A stretch of DNA of 64,000 nucleotides from Eudromia elegans (GCA_003342815.1 PTEX01000016.1:3402731-3466730); one strand, 5' to 3'; positions 33,881 to 59,400 are shown, counted from the stretch's first letter. The notes: generated by a model not told the origin, from the letters alone. A program made the numbers and translations.

Positions 33881-33970
33881 CGCCAGCTCCTCATTGGAGC
33901 GGGAGCCTCCCCCTTTCTGCCCCTCCCGAGATCCCGGCTATTTATCCCGCGCACACACGCACACGCGTGA
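33880..33970 (+). promoter_or_regulatory. PDGFRB: PDGFRB core promoter (CCAAT box and TATA-like element)
   Basis: ATTGG (33893-33897), a reverse CCAAT box, and TATTTAT (33939-33945) lie in a CpG-rich block. The PDGFRB promoter in mammals depends on one NF-Y-bound CCAAT motif close to the start site. The start here is predicted near 33970. Confidence 0.5.
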
Positions 33971-34258
33971 GCCCCTGCTCTGCTCCACAGCCCCGGAGCC
34001 TCCGCGCGGGCTGGGGGCTACCAGGGATGCGCTAGCAGGGCCGGCACTGGCTGCAGCCCAGCCTTGGCACAGCCTCCCTTGGCCTTCTTTTCTCCCCTCC
34101 TTTCTCCCCCTTTTGCGTCTTCCCTTCCCTCTCGTTCCCCTTTAAGTGGGAAAGCCTTGCCAGCTGGGGAAGGCGGCGGATAAGGAGTGTGCTGGCGGGG
34201 AGCGAGGCGTTCCCAGCGTGCCGGGGACACGGAGCACCCACCGCAGCCCCTACACCAG
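33970..34258 (+). other. PDGFRB: PDGFRB non-coding exon 1 (predicted)
   Basis: A 5' UTR exon predicted from the promoter elements upstream and a strong donor CACCAG|GTAAGA at 34258/34259. Human PDGFRB also has a non-coding first exon. It contains one ATG, opening the two-codon frame ATG CGC TAG at 34027-34035. Confidence 0.5.
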
Positions 34259-37200
34259 GTAAGAGCCGCTCAGGCCCGCCTGTCACACGGGACACCCGGA
34301 GCTCGGGAAGCAGCACAGGACCCCTGCGGCCTCTGCCCCGAGCCAGCTTGGTGCAGCATCCCAGGGGAAAGGCAATCCCAAGGGGAAAACCAAGCCCTTG
34401 GCTTGCACCAAGGGGACACCGGACCCGCAGGACAGCAGTGTGGGGACCCCCCACTGCAGAGGATAGTGTCTCCCTCCACACCCATCCCAGTGTGTGCTGT
34501 TGGCAGGAGATCCCATGGTGTCATCCTGGTCTATCAGAGAGCCCGGATGCCCCTGGGAAGGGGCCAGTGCCCGTCGCAGCGGGGCTCTCGGAGCCCTATC
34601 CGCGTCACCCACCTCCCACCTTGGTGGCCTCGGGAGGCCAGTGTGGGGACAGGGACTCTTGCCGAGTCAGGAGATGCTCGTGGCGGCGCTTGGGCTCGTG
34701 TTCCCCTCGCGTGGTTTGGTGCCCTGTGCTGCCCGGGCACTGCAGGGTGGCTGGAGCTTTAACCAGCTGGTGCCGCCGTGGGTGTCCCTAAATGCTCTCG
34801 GGGACGAGCCGTTTCTGTCAGCGCGCCTTGGCTGGATTTCTGTCCCCGCGGACCAGGCTGGCCCTGGGCATGGATGTCTGCAGCCCTGGCACTTGCACAG
34901 GGGGATTTGGGGGGCAGGAGGCCACGTGCGGAGCTCCCCAGCAGCAGGAGGGTTTCAAAGCAGCACTCGGGGTGCGGGGGACGTTGTGCCACCCTGTCAC
35001 TGTCCCCTCTGGCAGGCAGGGAGGCTGGCGGCAGGGCCCGGCACGCTCATCCCGTGGTGGGGCCTTGGCAGGCTCTAGTCTTTAGGATGCTCTTCCCTAT
35101 ATGACGAGGGCTAAGGAAATCCGAGCCTCGGTGCTCCCGCAGCCGTGTCCTCCCTCCGAAGGGCGCCTGGGAGGGTGCGTTGGTGCCACCCGTGCTCCAG
35201 GACACGTTCCCTTTCGGGACACGGATCTGCACCAGGAACACACCAGGCACCTTTTGGTGGCAGAGCTGCCAGGGCAGTTGCCCTGACGGGAGCTCAAAGC
35301 TGCTCCTTGATGGCGCTGCTGCCCCAGCATGGGGGGCCGCCATCCCTGTCCTGGGGCTGCATCCCTAGGCCGGGAATCCCCTCCCAGGCAGTCGGTGCAT
35401 CAGGAAGGGTTGTTGGTGTTCAGGGGAGGCCACAGCAAGCCGTGTGCAACTTGCAATTTTTCCTTCCCTAAAACCCTCCTTCCAGCTCAGAAGGATGGAG
35501 CTGAGGCCGTAGCCACCTCGATACCTGTCCATGGCTCGTCTTTCACAGCCCTACTGTGGTCTGCAAGGGAAGCACGGCCCAAAAGCAGAACGGCCAAGGC
35601 ACAACCCTCTACAATACTGCAGCCGGGCGCTTAGCAAGGGCTTGTTGTCCACTGTGGGCTCCGCAGGGTCCGTCCTGGGCCTGGTTCTGTGCGGAGGTGG
35701 CAGTGCTGGTGGAGGGGAGCCCCAGCTGGTCCCCACAGGCTCACGGGGCAGCCTGGCACCCAGAAGGCAGGAAGGGCGCTGGGACAACGTGCTGCGTTTT
35801 GGAAGGAAGCGTTCAAGGTCCATGCATGGTGCCGGGAGCTGCCGCCTTGCGGAGGAGCGGTACAGGACCAGCCACTGGAACTCCAGCAAAGACGTGCCAG
35901 ATCGGGCAGGTTTGGGCAATGCAGCGTGGTGGGATTACCCAAGGGTTGCCAGGGGGCTGGCAGCAGGGTCTGCAGGGCTGTTGAGTCGCTGGGCGCTGCA
36001 GAGATCCTGGAGCACGTGCAAGGGCATGGCAAGAAGGAAAGATCTCTTCTAGGGAAAATTTGTGCAGGGTTGAAGACAGGGAGCCCCAGTGCCATCAGCA
36101 CCAACGGCTTCCCGGACCGGTTGGCAGCATCTGGCTGGCACAACGGGGATGCAATGGGCTCCCCTGCAGTCTCACTGTTGATGGCTCTACGATCGGGTGT
36201 TCAGCATGTTCAGAACAGCACTGCTGTGCAGAAAAGGGCACGGAGTCCTTCTGCAGCACTGCCAGGGCGAGCAGAAAGGGTCCTGCGAGGCATCCAGGCA
36301 ATGCGAGGGTTTGGAAACTGCTTCTGGCCGGTGCTGTGCAGGAGAGACTGTGCTGGGCGCCCATAGGGTCACCCTGTGACGGAGCGGTTGGACCGTCGGT
36401 GTCAGAGGTGTCTGTGCCGTGTCCTGGCCGTGTCCCAGCTCATGCCGGGCCCGGCAGGTCTCCGGAGATCCCAGCTGGTGCCGGAGGTCCGGTGCCCCCA
36501 TGGCCATCACCAGCAGAGCAGGGTGCGGGACACAAGCACAGGCTGGCAGGAGCAGCCTGGGGCAGGACGCGGGGCGGGAGGCTTCCCGCTGAAGCCGAGG
36601 GAAAGCAACCCCCGTCGAGGACACACAGGGGATCCTATAAACTGCTTGTTGTTTCCTGTGGGTCTGGAGCCACTCCAGGAGGCTCCTTCTGCTCTGCCAG
36701 GCAAATCGGACATAACGAGGCTTGTTTTAGGGGTGGCTGTTTCCCTTCCTCCCCTCCCCGGGTGCCCATCTAGGTGCTCGGAGCGCAGCACACCTCGGGC
36801 TCCTCCGATGCTGCAGTGCTCTCTGGGAGCCATGTGGGATGTGGATCCAGACAGGGAGGTTGGAGACACCACAACGTGCCAACTGTCCCACCCTGGGCCT
36901 TGGTGTCCCCAGGCATCCTCCACTGTGCAGGATGGTGGTGCAGGGGTGGCTCATGGGGTCTTGACATGGCCTGGGCTGGATGTATGGGCTGCAGGCTGCT
37001 GCACGGCCCCTCTTCCTGCACCCTTCTGCTCCCCCTCTGCTGCCACTGACCTGGGAACCCTAAGATGAAAAGGAAGGGCTATAGGAAAAGGCTGCACAGG
37101 GCGGGAGCCTTTGCAAGCTCCTGTGGAAAGGCTGTTGCCAAAAGGAGCAGAAATGGGGCAGGGTTGGAGCACGCCGGTAGCAATGAGGCTTTGCCCTGGA

Positions 37201-37480
37201 GATGGAGCAGGAGCATCGTCCCCCTCTAAGGAAAGGTGCCCCGTGCCCGTGCACAGGCCCTGGGGTGGCGTCGCTCCCAGCAGGGCTGGGACAGGGCGGC
37301 GAGGGGCTCCCCCAGCCCCGGGCAGCGAGGGGCTCCCCCAGCCCCAGCACGGAAGAGGCTGCCCCTCCACACGGTCCCCGTGCTGCCGGGCCCCGCGCCG
37401 GGCGCTCCGCCTGCCCCGTCCTGGCCCGTCTCCCACGCCGGAGAGGCTGTGACTGAAATCTTAATGCTACCGAGACGCGG

Positions 37481-37496
37481 TAATTGGCACCAATTA
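37481..37496. promoter_or_regulatory. Homeodomain-type palindrome TAATTGG-CA-CCAATTA
   Basis: A 7-bp perfect inverted repeat with a 2-bp spacer, presenting two TAATTG cores in opposite directions, inside an AT-rich island of PDGFRB intron 1. Confidence 0.5.
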
Positions 37497-38454
37497 AATT
37501 GCTACATTCATGTTTGAATTGCTTTAACTGGCGAGACACACTGTCTTATTTATACAAAAAAAATATGTTTGCTTGCGGGTTTGTCTGAACTGGAGCCAGG
37601 GGGGAAAAAAAAAAAAAGCCGTTTCGAGTGCACCGCTCTGAGAGCGCGTTCTCCGCTTGCAAACTGGAACCCGCCTCAGTTGCGGGACTTGCCTCCCAAA
37701 CGGCTGCAGGACAGAGCTCCGGTCCCTGCAGGGACCCATCCTGTCCAAGGCAGAGAGGCAAATTCCTGCTGCAAACCCAGGGGCATCTTTCCCAACGCTT
37801 TGAGCACCAGAATACATCCAAAAGGCAAAAATCTTTGGACGCACCCAGCTCCTTATCTGATTATCAAGTTGTTTTGGAAAAATGAGAATAAGTCTCCAAA
37901 ACCAACATTCCCCCCTACCTCCCATCCCAGCTTACTGCCCTTTCCCGGTGCGGCCCGGCTCCCTGCCGTGCTCCTTGCTGACCGCAGCCTGCGGAGCAGC
38001 TAATCCCGGCCACGAGAGCGGAACCCCCGTGGCGAAGCGATTCAGCTTGGCTCCCTCGCAGGCAGCCCAGGAAGGGACCCAAACGCACCCGCACGGGTCG
38101 TTTCCCTCCTCCCTGGCAGTGCCTCTCGGCCCCGTGTCTCACTGAAATGTTTCCGATCGGGACTAGGTCGCTGACACTCATGGAGACAGCAAGGGCAGCC
38201 CCAAAACAGTGCCAGATCCCACAACTTTGCCAAGCTCCCATATCCTCCCAGGGCCAGGCTAGAAGCACCAGGAGGGAGGAGCTGGAGGTGCCTCCGGTCT
38301 GGTCACACTCCCTATCCATTGCAATGGGTGATTAGTGGTTAATTAGAGCCAGCTGGGCCCTTTGGCCCCTCTGCAGCCTGTGCCCCGTGGCAGCAGCTTG
38401 TGGGGCAGGAGAGGGGATATGGATGTGCCAGGGACTGCTTTCCTCCGGGCACCT

Positions 38455-38488
38455 CCCTTGTTAATTGCTTCCCTCTAATTAATAAGGG
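38455..38488. repeat. Inverted repeat with TTAATT cores
   Basis: CCCTTGTTAATT (38455-38466) and AATTAATAAGGG (38477-38488) pair at 11 of 12 positions across a 10-bp loop. Confidence 0.55.
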
Positions 38489-39971
38489 AAACCTGGTTGG
38501 TCCTGGCTCCCTGGCAGCCATGGCCAAGTGAGGGACCCCGCGTGGCCACCACGGCTCTGATGCAGTAGCAGGGATGGCCCCCGGCACAGGGAGGCCGGGC
38601 GCTCCGTGGGGCGCAGCCGGCGCCAGCATCCCTGCGGGCAGCGGGGCTGCTCTGCCCGGCACCCCCGGGGGGCCCTGCCTGCCCGGCCCCCTCACGCGGG
38701 GTTTTTCCCACAGCTCCAGCCAAGCCCGCAGGCTCCGGGGAGCGAGCGCCGTTCCCGGGGCCTGGCCTTTCTCCTGGAAGCGGAAGCGGGGGAGCATGCG
38801 CGGCCGGCCGGGCGATGGATGCCGGCGCTGGGGGCCGGGGGTTATTTATAACGCTGGCGTCTCTCCAAACAGATGTTTCGTTTTATTTTGAGCTTGCGCT
38901 CAGTAGGTCACTCGTTTCCTCTGTCTCCCCTGGGCTCAAGCAGAGGGGCAAGGGGGAGGAATTGGGGGTGAGAGAGCGGCGCTCTGCCCGGTCCCATGGC
39001 TCCTTGCACACGAGGCCGAGTCCACGTGTCGGGATGCGGCTGACAGCCCCGCAGCAGCACCCAGCACAGACCCGGGCCCCTGAGAGCCGCCCCTGGGGCT
39101 GCCGAGTCACGCAGTGGGGTTCAGCATCCTTCGCAGGTCTCTCCGCTGGTCCCTGCAGCCAACGGAAGCAGCCAGGAAGGATGGGGATGCTGTGGGAGAT
39201 GCAGTGTGAGCAGCCACGTGTCTGCGGGCGATGCTCAGCGCGGGCGGCGCGGTGTCCTCCAGGCGCCCCGGGCACCGTGTCCGAGCACAGACCACAGTCA
39301 GGGCCGCCCTGCTCCCCACGGGCAGCCTTGAACCCGCAGCAGGGCCTGGCCGGGACGGCGCCGGGGCTGCGGGCACGGCCAGGCTGCCCCGGCACGGCAG
39401 CTGCCCCTGCCTGGAGCGTCGCCCACGGAGCCTGGCCCGCACCAGGGACATGTGGTTGTGGTTTCAAGCACTTATTCACAGCCAGCAGCTCAAGGAGCTC
39501 TGGCAAAACCGCTCGGAAGCCTCAGGATGGTGCCTGTGATGTTGCCCAAGTGCAGCTGAGGAGCAGATTTGCAAAATCACCTGCGAGTGAGTTAAAAAAA
39601 GGAAAAGAGAACCAGGGCCATGTGGGGTGCTCATGGGCTCCGGGTGTCCCTCAGGACCCCCTCATCCTGGCCGGCAGCAGCACCAGGGGGACAGGGCCAC
39701 ACGTCCCGGGCAGGGCCGTCCTGCTGGAGCCTCCCAGCCCCTCCGCTGCTCAGCCCCGTTCCGCGTTTCCCACCTCTGCGTTTTATCAGAGGTGTTTTGG
39801 GGCTGGGGGCGGGCTCCCCGCGTGTGCACGCCGCCTAATTCCAGCCATGTGCTGGGAAAAAGAAAAAGGGCTCTGTGATGCTCATCTGGCCTGTGAGTAA
39901 AGGCGGTGTCATGGGAGCCAAGGGACCCCAGAGGAGAGATGTTGCAACTCCGGATGGTTCCAGCCAAGGAG

Positions 39972-40002
39972 GAAAAAAAAAAAAGAAAGAAAGAAAGAAA
40001 AC
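39972..40002 (+). repeat. Poly(A)/(GAAA)n microsatellite
   Basis: An A run followed by about four GAAA units in PDGFRB intron 1. Confidence 0.75.
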
Positions 40003-43000
40003 ACTCAGATTTATTTAGATTAAAGGGTGGGAAAGAAGCAGTCGCAGAAGCAGGGGGAAGGGTGGCAGAGGGAAGCAGGGCCAGCCAGCACGCTTCCCTG
40101 CCAGACGAGCAGGGTTTGGGATTCAGGGTCGCCAGCCGTCCATCGGGGAGCTCTTTGCCTTCGTTAGCGGGTGCCCCGGGCCGGGAGGAGCCCTCGATCC
40201 CTGGCTGAGAGCGGCGTCGATCACAGGACCCGTGCGGGGCTTCCTTGCTGCACACGGGCACCCATGATCTCACTTAATGACTCAGATGCGCTGAGACAAA
40301 GAAGAAATAAAGTATATTTTTCTTCCCGCTAATTTGCACCAGATGTCCCTGGCCGGCTTGGCAGGACCCCGCGGCCGGCGAGCATTGTGGGAGCGCCGGG
40401 AATGGCAGCCCGGCCGGGACTGCGAGCGGGGACCAGGAGAGCTCGAAATAGAAAGCGGGAGGCAGGGAAGGGGTCGGGTCCCTGTGAGGAGCCTGGCTTC
40501 GATCCCCTGCTTTGCTGCAGCTCTGCTGGTGGCTCAAGTGGTTTGGGGGAGATGCAAAAAAAAATGCGGTCAAGGGATGCTCGAGTTGTAGGCGGTAAAT
40601 GCAAAGGGGGCTCCTTGGCACTGAGCACCCTTCGCTCAGGTCTCCCTGGCTTCTGCTGAGCTGCAGAGGGTCCCGTCCTGCACGGGCCGGTGCTTTGGGA
40701 GGGCCAGTGCTGTGTGCTGCCGGTGCCAGCGCGTCTGTCACACGTGCAGAGGTACCCAGGGCAGCGAGACCGAGCGCTGAGGGAAGGAGACTCGGACCCA
40801 TGGTGGGACAGGCCGCCAATGTCCACGTGAGCCCCTGCCTTGTCACCCTGCAGTGTTCAATCCCCCAAAATGTGCTTGGGGTTTAGCCAAGACACCCCTG
40901 ATTGGGGAGCATCCTTAGGCAAGACATGGGTTTGGAGCAGAGGGAACAGTTACAAACCAACATGGTTTGGGGCAGCTCAAACACCTTAGCAAGACCCTGC
41001 GGGGTGGGGGGCAGAGATGGTTGATGACATCAGGCCTCCCTAACAGAAGGGGGATATTTCTTGTATCACGGACTCCTGGTTTCACCCCGTCCCGCTGCAG
41101 AAATTCATGATCATCAGCCAAGGAGGCACTGCAGGCAGCAGGGAGCGGGCGGGAGGGAACGTGGAGGAGAGGCAGAGGCACCAATGGGGTTGGGGACAGG
41201 AGAAACGGGACCAAGCTGCTCTGCAGAAGCTGCCAGGGCACGAGAGCAGGAATGCTGACACTTCCCTTTCCATGTGCCTGGAGCCGGCTGGGAAACGCAG
41301 GCACCCGAGAGAGCAGGACGTGCCCACGGGAGCCGTGAGCTGCCCGCCGCACGTGTCCCCCGCCGGGTGGGCACTCCCGCTGTGGCGAATGCCGGGGATA
41401 CGGACGGGCAGCGGGGCTCTGTCCCCCCGCGGGGCCAAGCCGCCGTGTCCGGGCTGTCGCCGGCAGCGGGTGCCCCGGATGGCGCAGCCACCCTGTCCTT
41501 GCACGGGGCTGTGCGGCCGAGCACCCAGCCCGGCCCCCGCGCCGCCGACCTCCGGGCCCCTCTCCCGGCCAAATTCCTCTCTTACAATAATAAACAGTCC
41601 CGCTCCCGGCCCCGCCGGGCCGTGGACACTCTGCGCTCGCCTTGCGGTGCTGGGGGGTCTGGTCTGTGCTTGGGGGCTGCAGAGGGGAGGGGGACTCAGG
41701 GTGTTTGGAGGCTGCAAGACGGGGGCAGCTGTGGGGCTCAGCTGAAAGCCTCGGCAGGGGCTTTGCTAGGGGCACCTTGTCACTCTGCAGCTGGGGCTGA
41801 GGAGGGCAAGAAGAATTACTGTGAGGGCTGGTGGGGGCCCTGCATCCCCGTGACAGTGCCTGTGTGCAGAAGGTTTGCCCTGCTTAGCCCTATGCAAGGG
41901 GGCTATGTAGGTGGGGAGCAGTCCCATCCCCGCGCTCATCCCATGGGAGATGCCAGCGCGTGCTCCGAGCTGGGCAGAGCCCGGCGTCTCCACGAGCGGA
42001 CAGACAGGGGAGGTGAGCGCTCCCCACGAGGTGCTGCCACCCTCCCACGCTGCTCACCGAGAGAGAGACGCCGTTCCGCAAAGCCAGCGGTTTCATTGAA
42101 AGTGGCTCTGGACACAGCCCAGAGGGGCAGGCGGAGGCGGGAGGCGGAGGGTGCAGGGCCCAGCACCGCACTGCAGCACCCTGCAGTGGCCGAGCTGGGC
42201 TGAAACCTGGGCGCTGGAAGGCAGAGACCTGGGGTGGGCCGTGCGGCCAGCCTGGTGCACAGGGACCATGAAAGGGAGTGATTCCCGTTGTCCTTGCAGC
42301 CCTAGACATTGGGTAAGGGGTGAATCACACACCTCTGCAAAGCTCAGCAAGCTCCTTGTCCCCATGGCGTTGTGCTGGCGAGGTTAGGTGTCCATCCGCC
42401 TGCAGGCGAGTGGGTTGGGAGGGCAGGAGCAGCAAGGCTGCTGAATTGCACCCGGGCCCTTTCATCCTGCCCAGCCCCAGCCGTGTGCTCATCCCTGCAG
42501 CAAGTGCCGCAGGAGTCACGGAGGGGTTTTCTGGAGCGAGGAGAGGGGAGCAGGAAGATGCTGAATAAGCTGGAGACCTGGAGGAGTTTGCTGGTAGATC
42601 AGCCTTCCCCGAGCCAAGGCGAGAGAATAATAAAAACATCTGACGAGCGCACGTCATTTAAAAACCATTTCCTCCAGCAGACCCAGACACTAGCGCAGGG
42701 CCAAGCAGCAACATGTTGCTCACTAGGAGAGGGTACCTGGGGTTGCAGACATCGCTGGCATGGGGGTCCTGGCATGCCGGGCAGCCCGGCGTGTGCAGGA
42801 TGGCCCGCGGGCCTGGAGCCGGGGCTTGGCCCAGCTGGAGGGCAGCAGCTCGTCCCTGGATAGCAGCGCGGCTGGCTCATGACGTGCAGATCCTCATGGA
42901 AACCTTCCCAAAGCCCAGGAGTGCAGGACCGCGGCTTTGGCTCTGCCGTCCCGTTGCTCAACCCTCTCGCTTCGGCCACAGAGGCCCTGCTCCCTCGCCC

Positions 43001-43923
43001 AGTGCAGTGGCAGTTGCTCTTGTCCTATTTTCAGCCCAAATGGGGACAGGGAACTCTCCTCCCGTTTATTCCCCATCCCTAGGGACTGACCCTCCATCTT
43101 CTCCCAGCATTTCCCTGGAAAGCCTTCCCTCCTTTCCTTAGCTTCTCTGTTTGGCTTTATGGAGATGCTCGTCCCCAGGCTGGAGGTGTGAGCAGGGGAT
43201 ACCTGCCCTGCTGTCATGCAGGGGACAGACCTCCTTGCTCATGGGAAACACCGGCCTGGGCTCTTCAGGACTGTCCTGATTTGCACCAGTGAGGGTTGGA
43301 AATGTTCTGTGTGAAAGATTTCTGGAGAAATTATGCAAAAAAAAAAGAGCATGTTTAACTAGAACGCCTTAAAATTTCTGTATTTTAAACAAAGATACAA
43401 AAATGTCTTCAGTTTTAGTGGGGGGAGAAGACTGTCAGAAGAAGCAAAAATATATGGGAGGAATACGTTGGGGAGAATCTTTTTTCCAGCAAGTTTTATC
43501 TCCCAGGGCCGAGGGACGGCAAGGCTAGTGAGGAAGGGCTGGGAGCAGAGTTAAAGGCTGGGCTCTGGGGCGACGGGGTGGCCTTTCCAGCTGGGATGAG
43601 CAATGCTTGACAACTCCCATTGCATCCCGCAAGATCCCTGTTTACCAGCGGGAGATGCTTTAGAAACGGCTCCTTCAGCCACCCCAGCGTGAGGGAAAAC
43701 CAGGGCAGCTGGCCAAGAGGGAAGGGCTGAGCAGAGGTCCCAGGGCTGACCAGAGGGGCTGGAAAACTGGGAAGAAACGCGAGGTTTCCATGCGGGAAGA
43801 GGGAGTTGCCCCGATCCCGCGGCCGTAGAGCCGGGGTGGCTGCGGGAGCGTTTCTGCTCCCCAGCCTGTGCTCACCCTGCTTTGCTCTCGGCAGGACTGG
43901 GCCATTGTGCCGCAGCCCCCACC

Positions 43924-56410
<12,487 letters not shown>

Positions 56411-57860
56411 TCACAGCTGGGCTGACTTTGCTACTCCCCACAGCGATGTCAGCTGAGGGACTGAACCAGATGTCACGGAGAGTCAAGCTTTGCACTTGTT
56501 CATAGGGACATCTCCGCCTGTCCCGGCATTCGTCCTTCTCTCTCATCTCTTGGGATCGAGTGAGTGGGAAATCAGAGACTTTTGCCCCAGTTAAAAAGAG
56601 GTGGGTTCTCCACCTTCCATATCACTGCCACATTCCCCCCAGTGGGGAGGGATGCTCTCTCCCTCGCTGCTGGAAGGAGACATCTCACAGACCAACATCT
56701 TGTCTTCGAGTGGAAGACACAGGTCAGGTCTCCACCTGAGAGGCTACTTTCTACCTTGCTAATATAAACCTCCAGCCTCTTCCCTTTCCACACTCTTTAC
56801 ATGGCAATGAGTTTCAGCTCCTCTGCACCAGCACTTCTCTGATGGCTTCAGCACCAGCCACAGTGCATCACAAGTTCTGTGAAATGCCACCAGGACAGAT
56901 TTCCTTGGAGCGCATCACCAGGGTGTAGAGAAGCCCTAACACTCAGCTGCAGCTGCTGGAGATCCAGAGCACATTGGGTGGATTCTCCTTCAAGCACAGC
57001 AAAGGCCTGGAGAAACCAGACAGTGTCTTGGAGATATTGGATCACCTTTTTCAGCAGCAACTCTATGGTGGATAATGGATCATAGACACTATAGGTACCA
57101 TGGTTCTGGGCCACAGCTATGCAGCCACCTGCAGGGTCTGTCACACCGTGATGCCTTTTCTGCCCAGAATGGCACCTAAGAGACGCAAGGGGGAATGCCA
57201 AGAACAAGAAATGCTCTGACAACGTCTTTGTTTTGTAGCAAACAGGGCAAACCAATGTTGCTGTTGCCTGTGTGGACATCAAGCTAAAAAGCCTCTATGG
57301 AAGATTTAAAGGGAACAAATATATTAATCCACTAGTCAGGGCCAGTATAAGAAGCAATATGGCTACTCATTAATCTTCTACTGCCACTGCGCCCAGCTCA
57401 TCTGCTGGGAAATCATAAAACCCCGTCAGCTGCAAAATCTTTATGCCTTATCTTTGGGAAGCAAAGGGTCCCTTGTGGTAGACTGTTCACCCTCTTTCTC
57501 AGGACGGGAGGTCTCACCGGTCCCTCCTGAGTCATAGCAAGACTATGGGGAGACATTAGGATGCCAGAACACCGACTCAGGGACATTGCAAAAGAGAGTA
57601 GGAGAGAGGTCAGAAGCCTCGCTGGCCAGGGCTGAATCGTGTCTAACGCCCTGTCACTTGGAATTTTTTTGTTTGCCAAAATACACAAAGGAAGGTAGGT
57701 TTCAACAGCGAGCAGCATTTCTGCTGGTCAAGCACAGTCATTTGGAGCCTGCCGGGAACTGTGGCTGAAGCCATGGGCAACCAAGCAGAACAAGCAGAAT
57801 CGGCAAGATTCCTCTTTCTTGGATAGGGTTTTTAAGAATAAAATGGCAGAGATGTTCCTC
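56411..57860 (+). other. PDGFRB: PDGFRB 3' UTR (minimum extent)
   Basis: Non-coding DNA after the stop. The first canonical AATAAA is at 57837-57842, giving a UTR near 1.45 kb. A second possible end lies near 61230, which would include old repeats. Confidence 0.45.
57837..57842 (+). terminator. PDGFRB: Candidate PDGFRB polyadenylation signal AATAAA
   Basis: AATAAA in the context AAGAATAAAATGG, followed by TGTTCCTCCTG. Choice between this and the downstream ATTAAA near 61230 cannot be settled from sequence. Confidence 0.35.
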
Positions 57861-58734
57861 CTGCTTTCACCTCCTTCCCGGCTCTCACTGACAGACCTGG
57901 GATATCTTGTGCTCTCAGATGGCCCTTGAACAAGGAGACTCAAAGCAGGAGGAACACCAAGCTTTTGAAATCATGAGCAGGAGCTCATGTAGAGTGGGAA
58001 CTCTACAGAGAGGCAAGCTGGAGCCCAAAAGTTGCAGCTGTGACATCAGCACAGGAACAAGCAGGTTTATTTTTTTTTCCCAAAAGGAGAAGTTTTGCCT
58101 TGCAAAGAGCTCAATTTGCTGCATGTCCCTCACTCTCATTAACCCCTTTACTGCCCTGCTTATGCACATCTCTGTGTGTGTCCTACAAAAGCTGCACAGA
58201 CAGGTTTGGAAATTCATTCATTGTCTTTCTGGATTACAGACACCTCAACACCATTGAGACTTCTTTTATTTCTGAGACTTCTGCCAGAAAAAAGCAAGAG
58301 AGTTTCTATCTGAAGTTGTCAATCACTGCTAGTTAGTAACACTGCCATGCATGCAGCTGAAAGAGAAGCAGATATTTTGTGGGCAGATATTGTTGGTAAA
58401 ATGTGAACATAAAAAATAGCACTTTCATTAGTAGCCAGTGAAGTATAATTTCAACCTATATAGTCAGATTGCCCTTCACCCATAGGGATCACACTGTGAA
58501 AGACAGCTATTTTCCACACTCTATTCCTCCTGCTTATAACAAAGGACCCACCTTCATGGCCATGGTTCAGAGTCCTTACCACAGAGAGGCAATAGTGCCT
58601 GAGATCTTTGGGGTCAGACCACTTTGTTTTTCTAACTTCTAAGGTGCTTCATAGGATTCATGTCCCTGCAACTTGAGCCCGTAGGATGCCACATCAGATC
58701 ATCCTAGCAGCCCCTGTCTGCACTAGCCGCATTT

Positions 58735-59400
58735 TGCATTTGTCCTTCTCTATCAAAGGTGACAAAAAGTAGCCAGTACTCCCAGGTAGGTCCAGTACTC
58801 CAGGGTAGGTCAGATCAGGACCTCATATAGGGCATTAATACGTTCTGATAGGTGCTGGAACTGCTTGCTCCCACTTGCTTGGTGTAGTTTTGGTTAAGGT
58901 TGGCCTTTTCCCAGTCACAACATACTGGTAGTTCGGAGTCATCCCCTGACCGATCTAGGCACCCACGTCTTTCTCCTCTTCTGGCATTTCCAACCAAGAT
59001 ACTTCCTGCTGCTCCAGACACTGGGTCATCAGCACATTTTATTAACAAACTTGTTATTTTTGGGCTGGACTGACTAATAAAAATATTTAATGCTTTTAGT
59101 GTCAAGAGCAACCCTGGAGAACCACTTCTACTACCTCCCTCCAGCCCAAAGGTTTCCCCGTCAATTAACCCCCTCTTACCCTCCTTTGAGACATTTGCTT
59201 ATTCATTTCACCACCCCTACACTAAACTCCATGTTCTACAGATGAGTTACTAATTTCCCACTACCAAATGCTTTTCCACAGGCCTGAAAGCAAAAGTCTA
59301 TTTCTTCCCTCTCAAGGGGAATTCAGGTATCCTCTCCTATTTGTTGGGCATTCACTACACTTGGATGACTATTGAATTTTTATCCTATACGTGCCTCTGT
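58735..59400 (-). repeat. Degraded CR1/L3-like LINE fragment (antisense)
   Basis: Phrases such as TTATTAACAAAC, ACTAATAAAAATATTTAATG, CAACCCTGGAGAACCACTTC and ACCTCCCTCCA, in this order, resemble the antisense of the CR1/L3 reverse-transcriptase region seen in turtles and birds. The copy is old and has no usable frame. Confidence 0.4.

Larger units (their letters stand above)
34259..43894 (+). other. PDGFRB: PDGFRB intron 1 (9.6 kb)
   Basis: A long first intron, mostly GC-rich, with no convincing exon. AT-richer islands with homeodomain-type sites lie at about 37440-37600 and 38330-38490. An A-rich GAAA microsatellite is at 39972-40002, and a second AT-rich stretch lies just before exon 2 (43300-43500). 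Confidence 0.6.

Noticed and set aside
38815..39900. Open frame of 361 codons on the plus strand
   Set aside because: It lies in PDGFRB intron 1; composition follows GC content, it contains intron-like microsatellite edges, and it matches no family I know.
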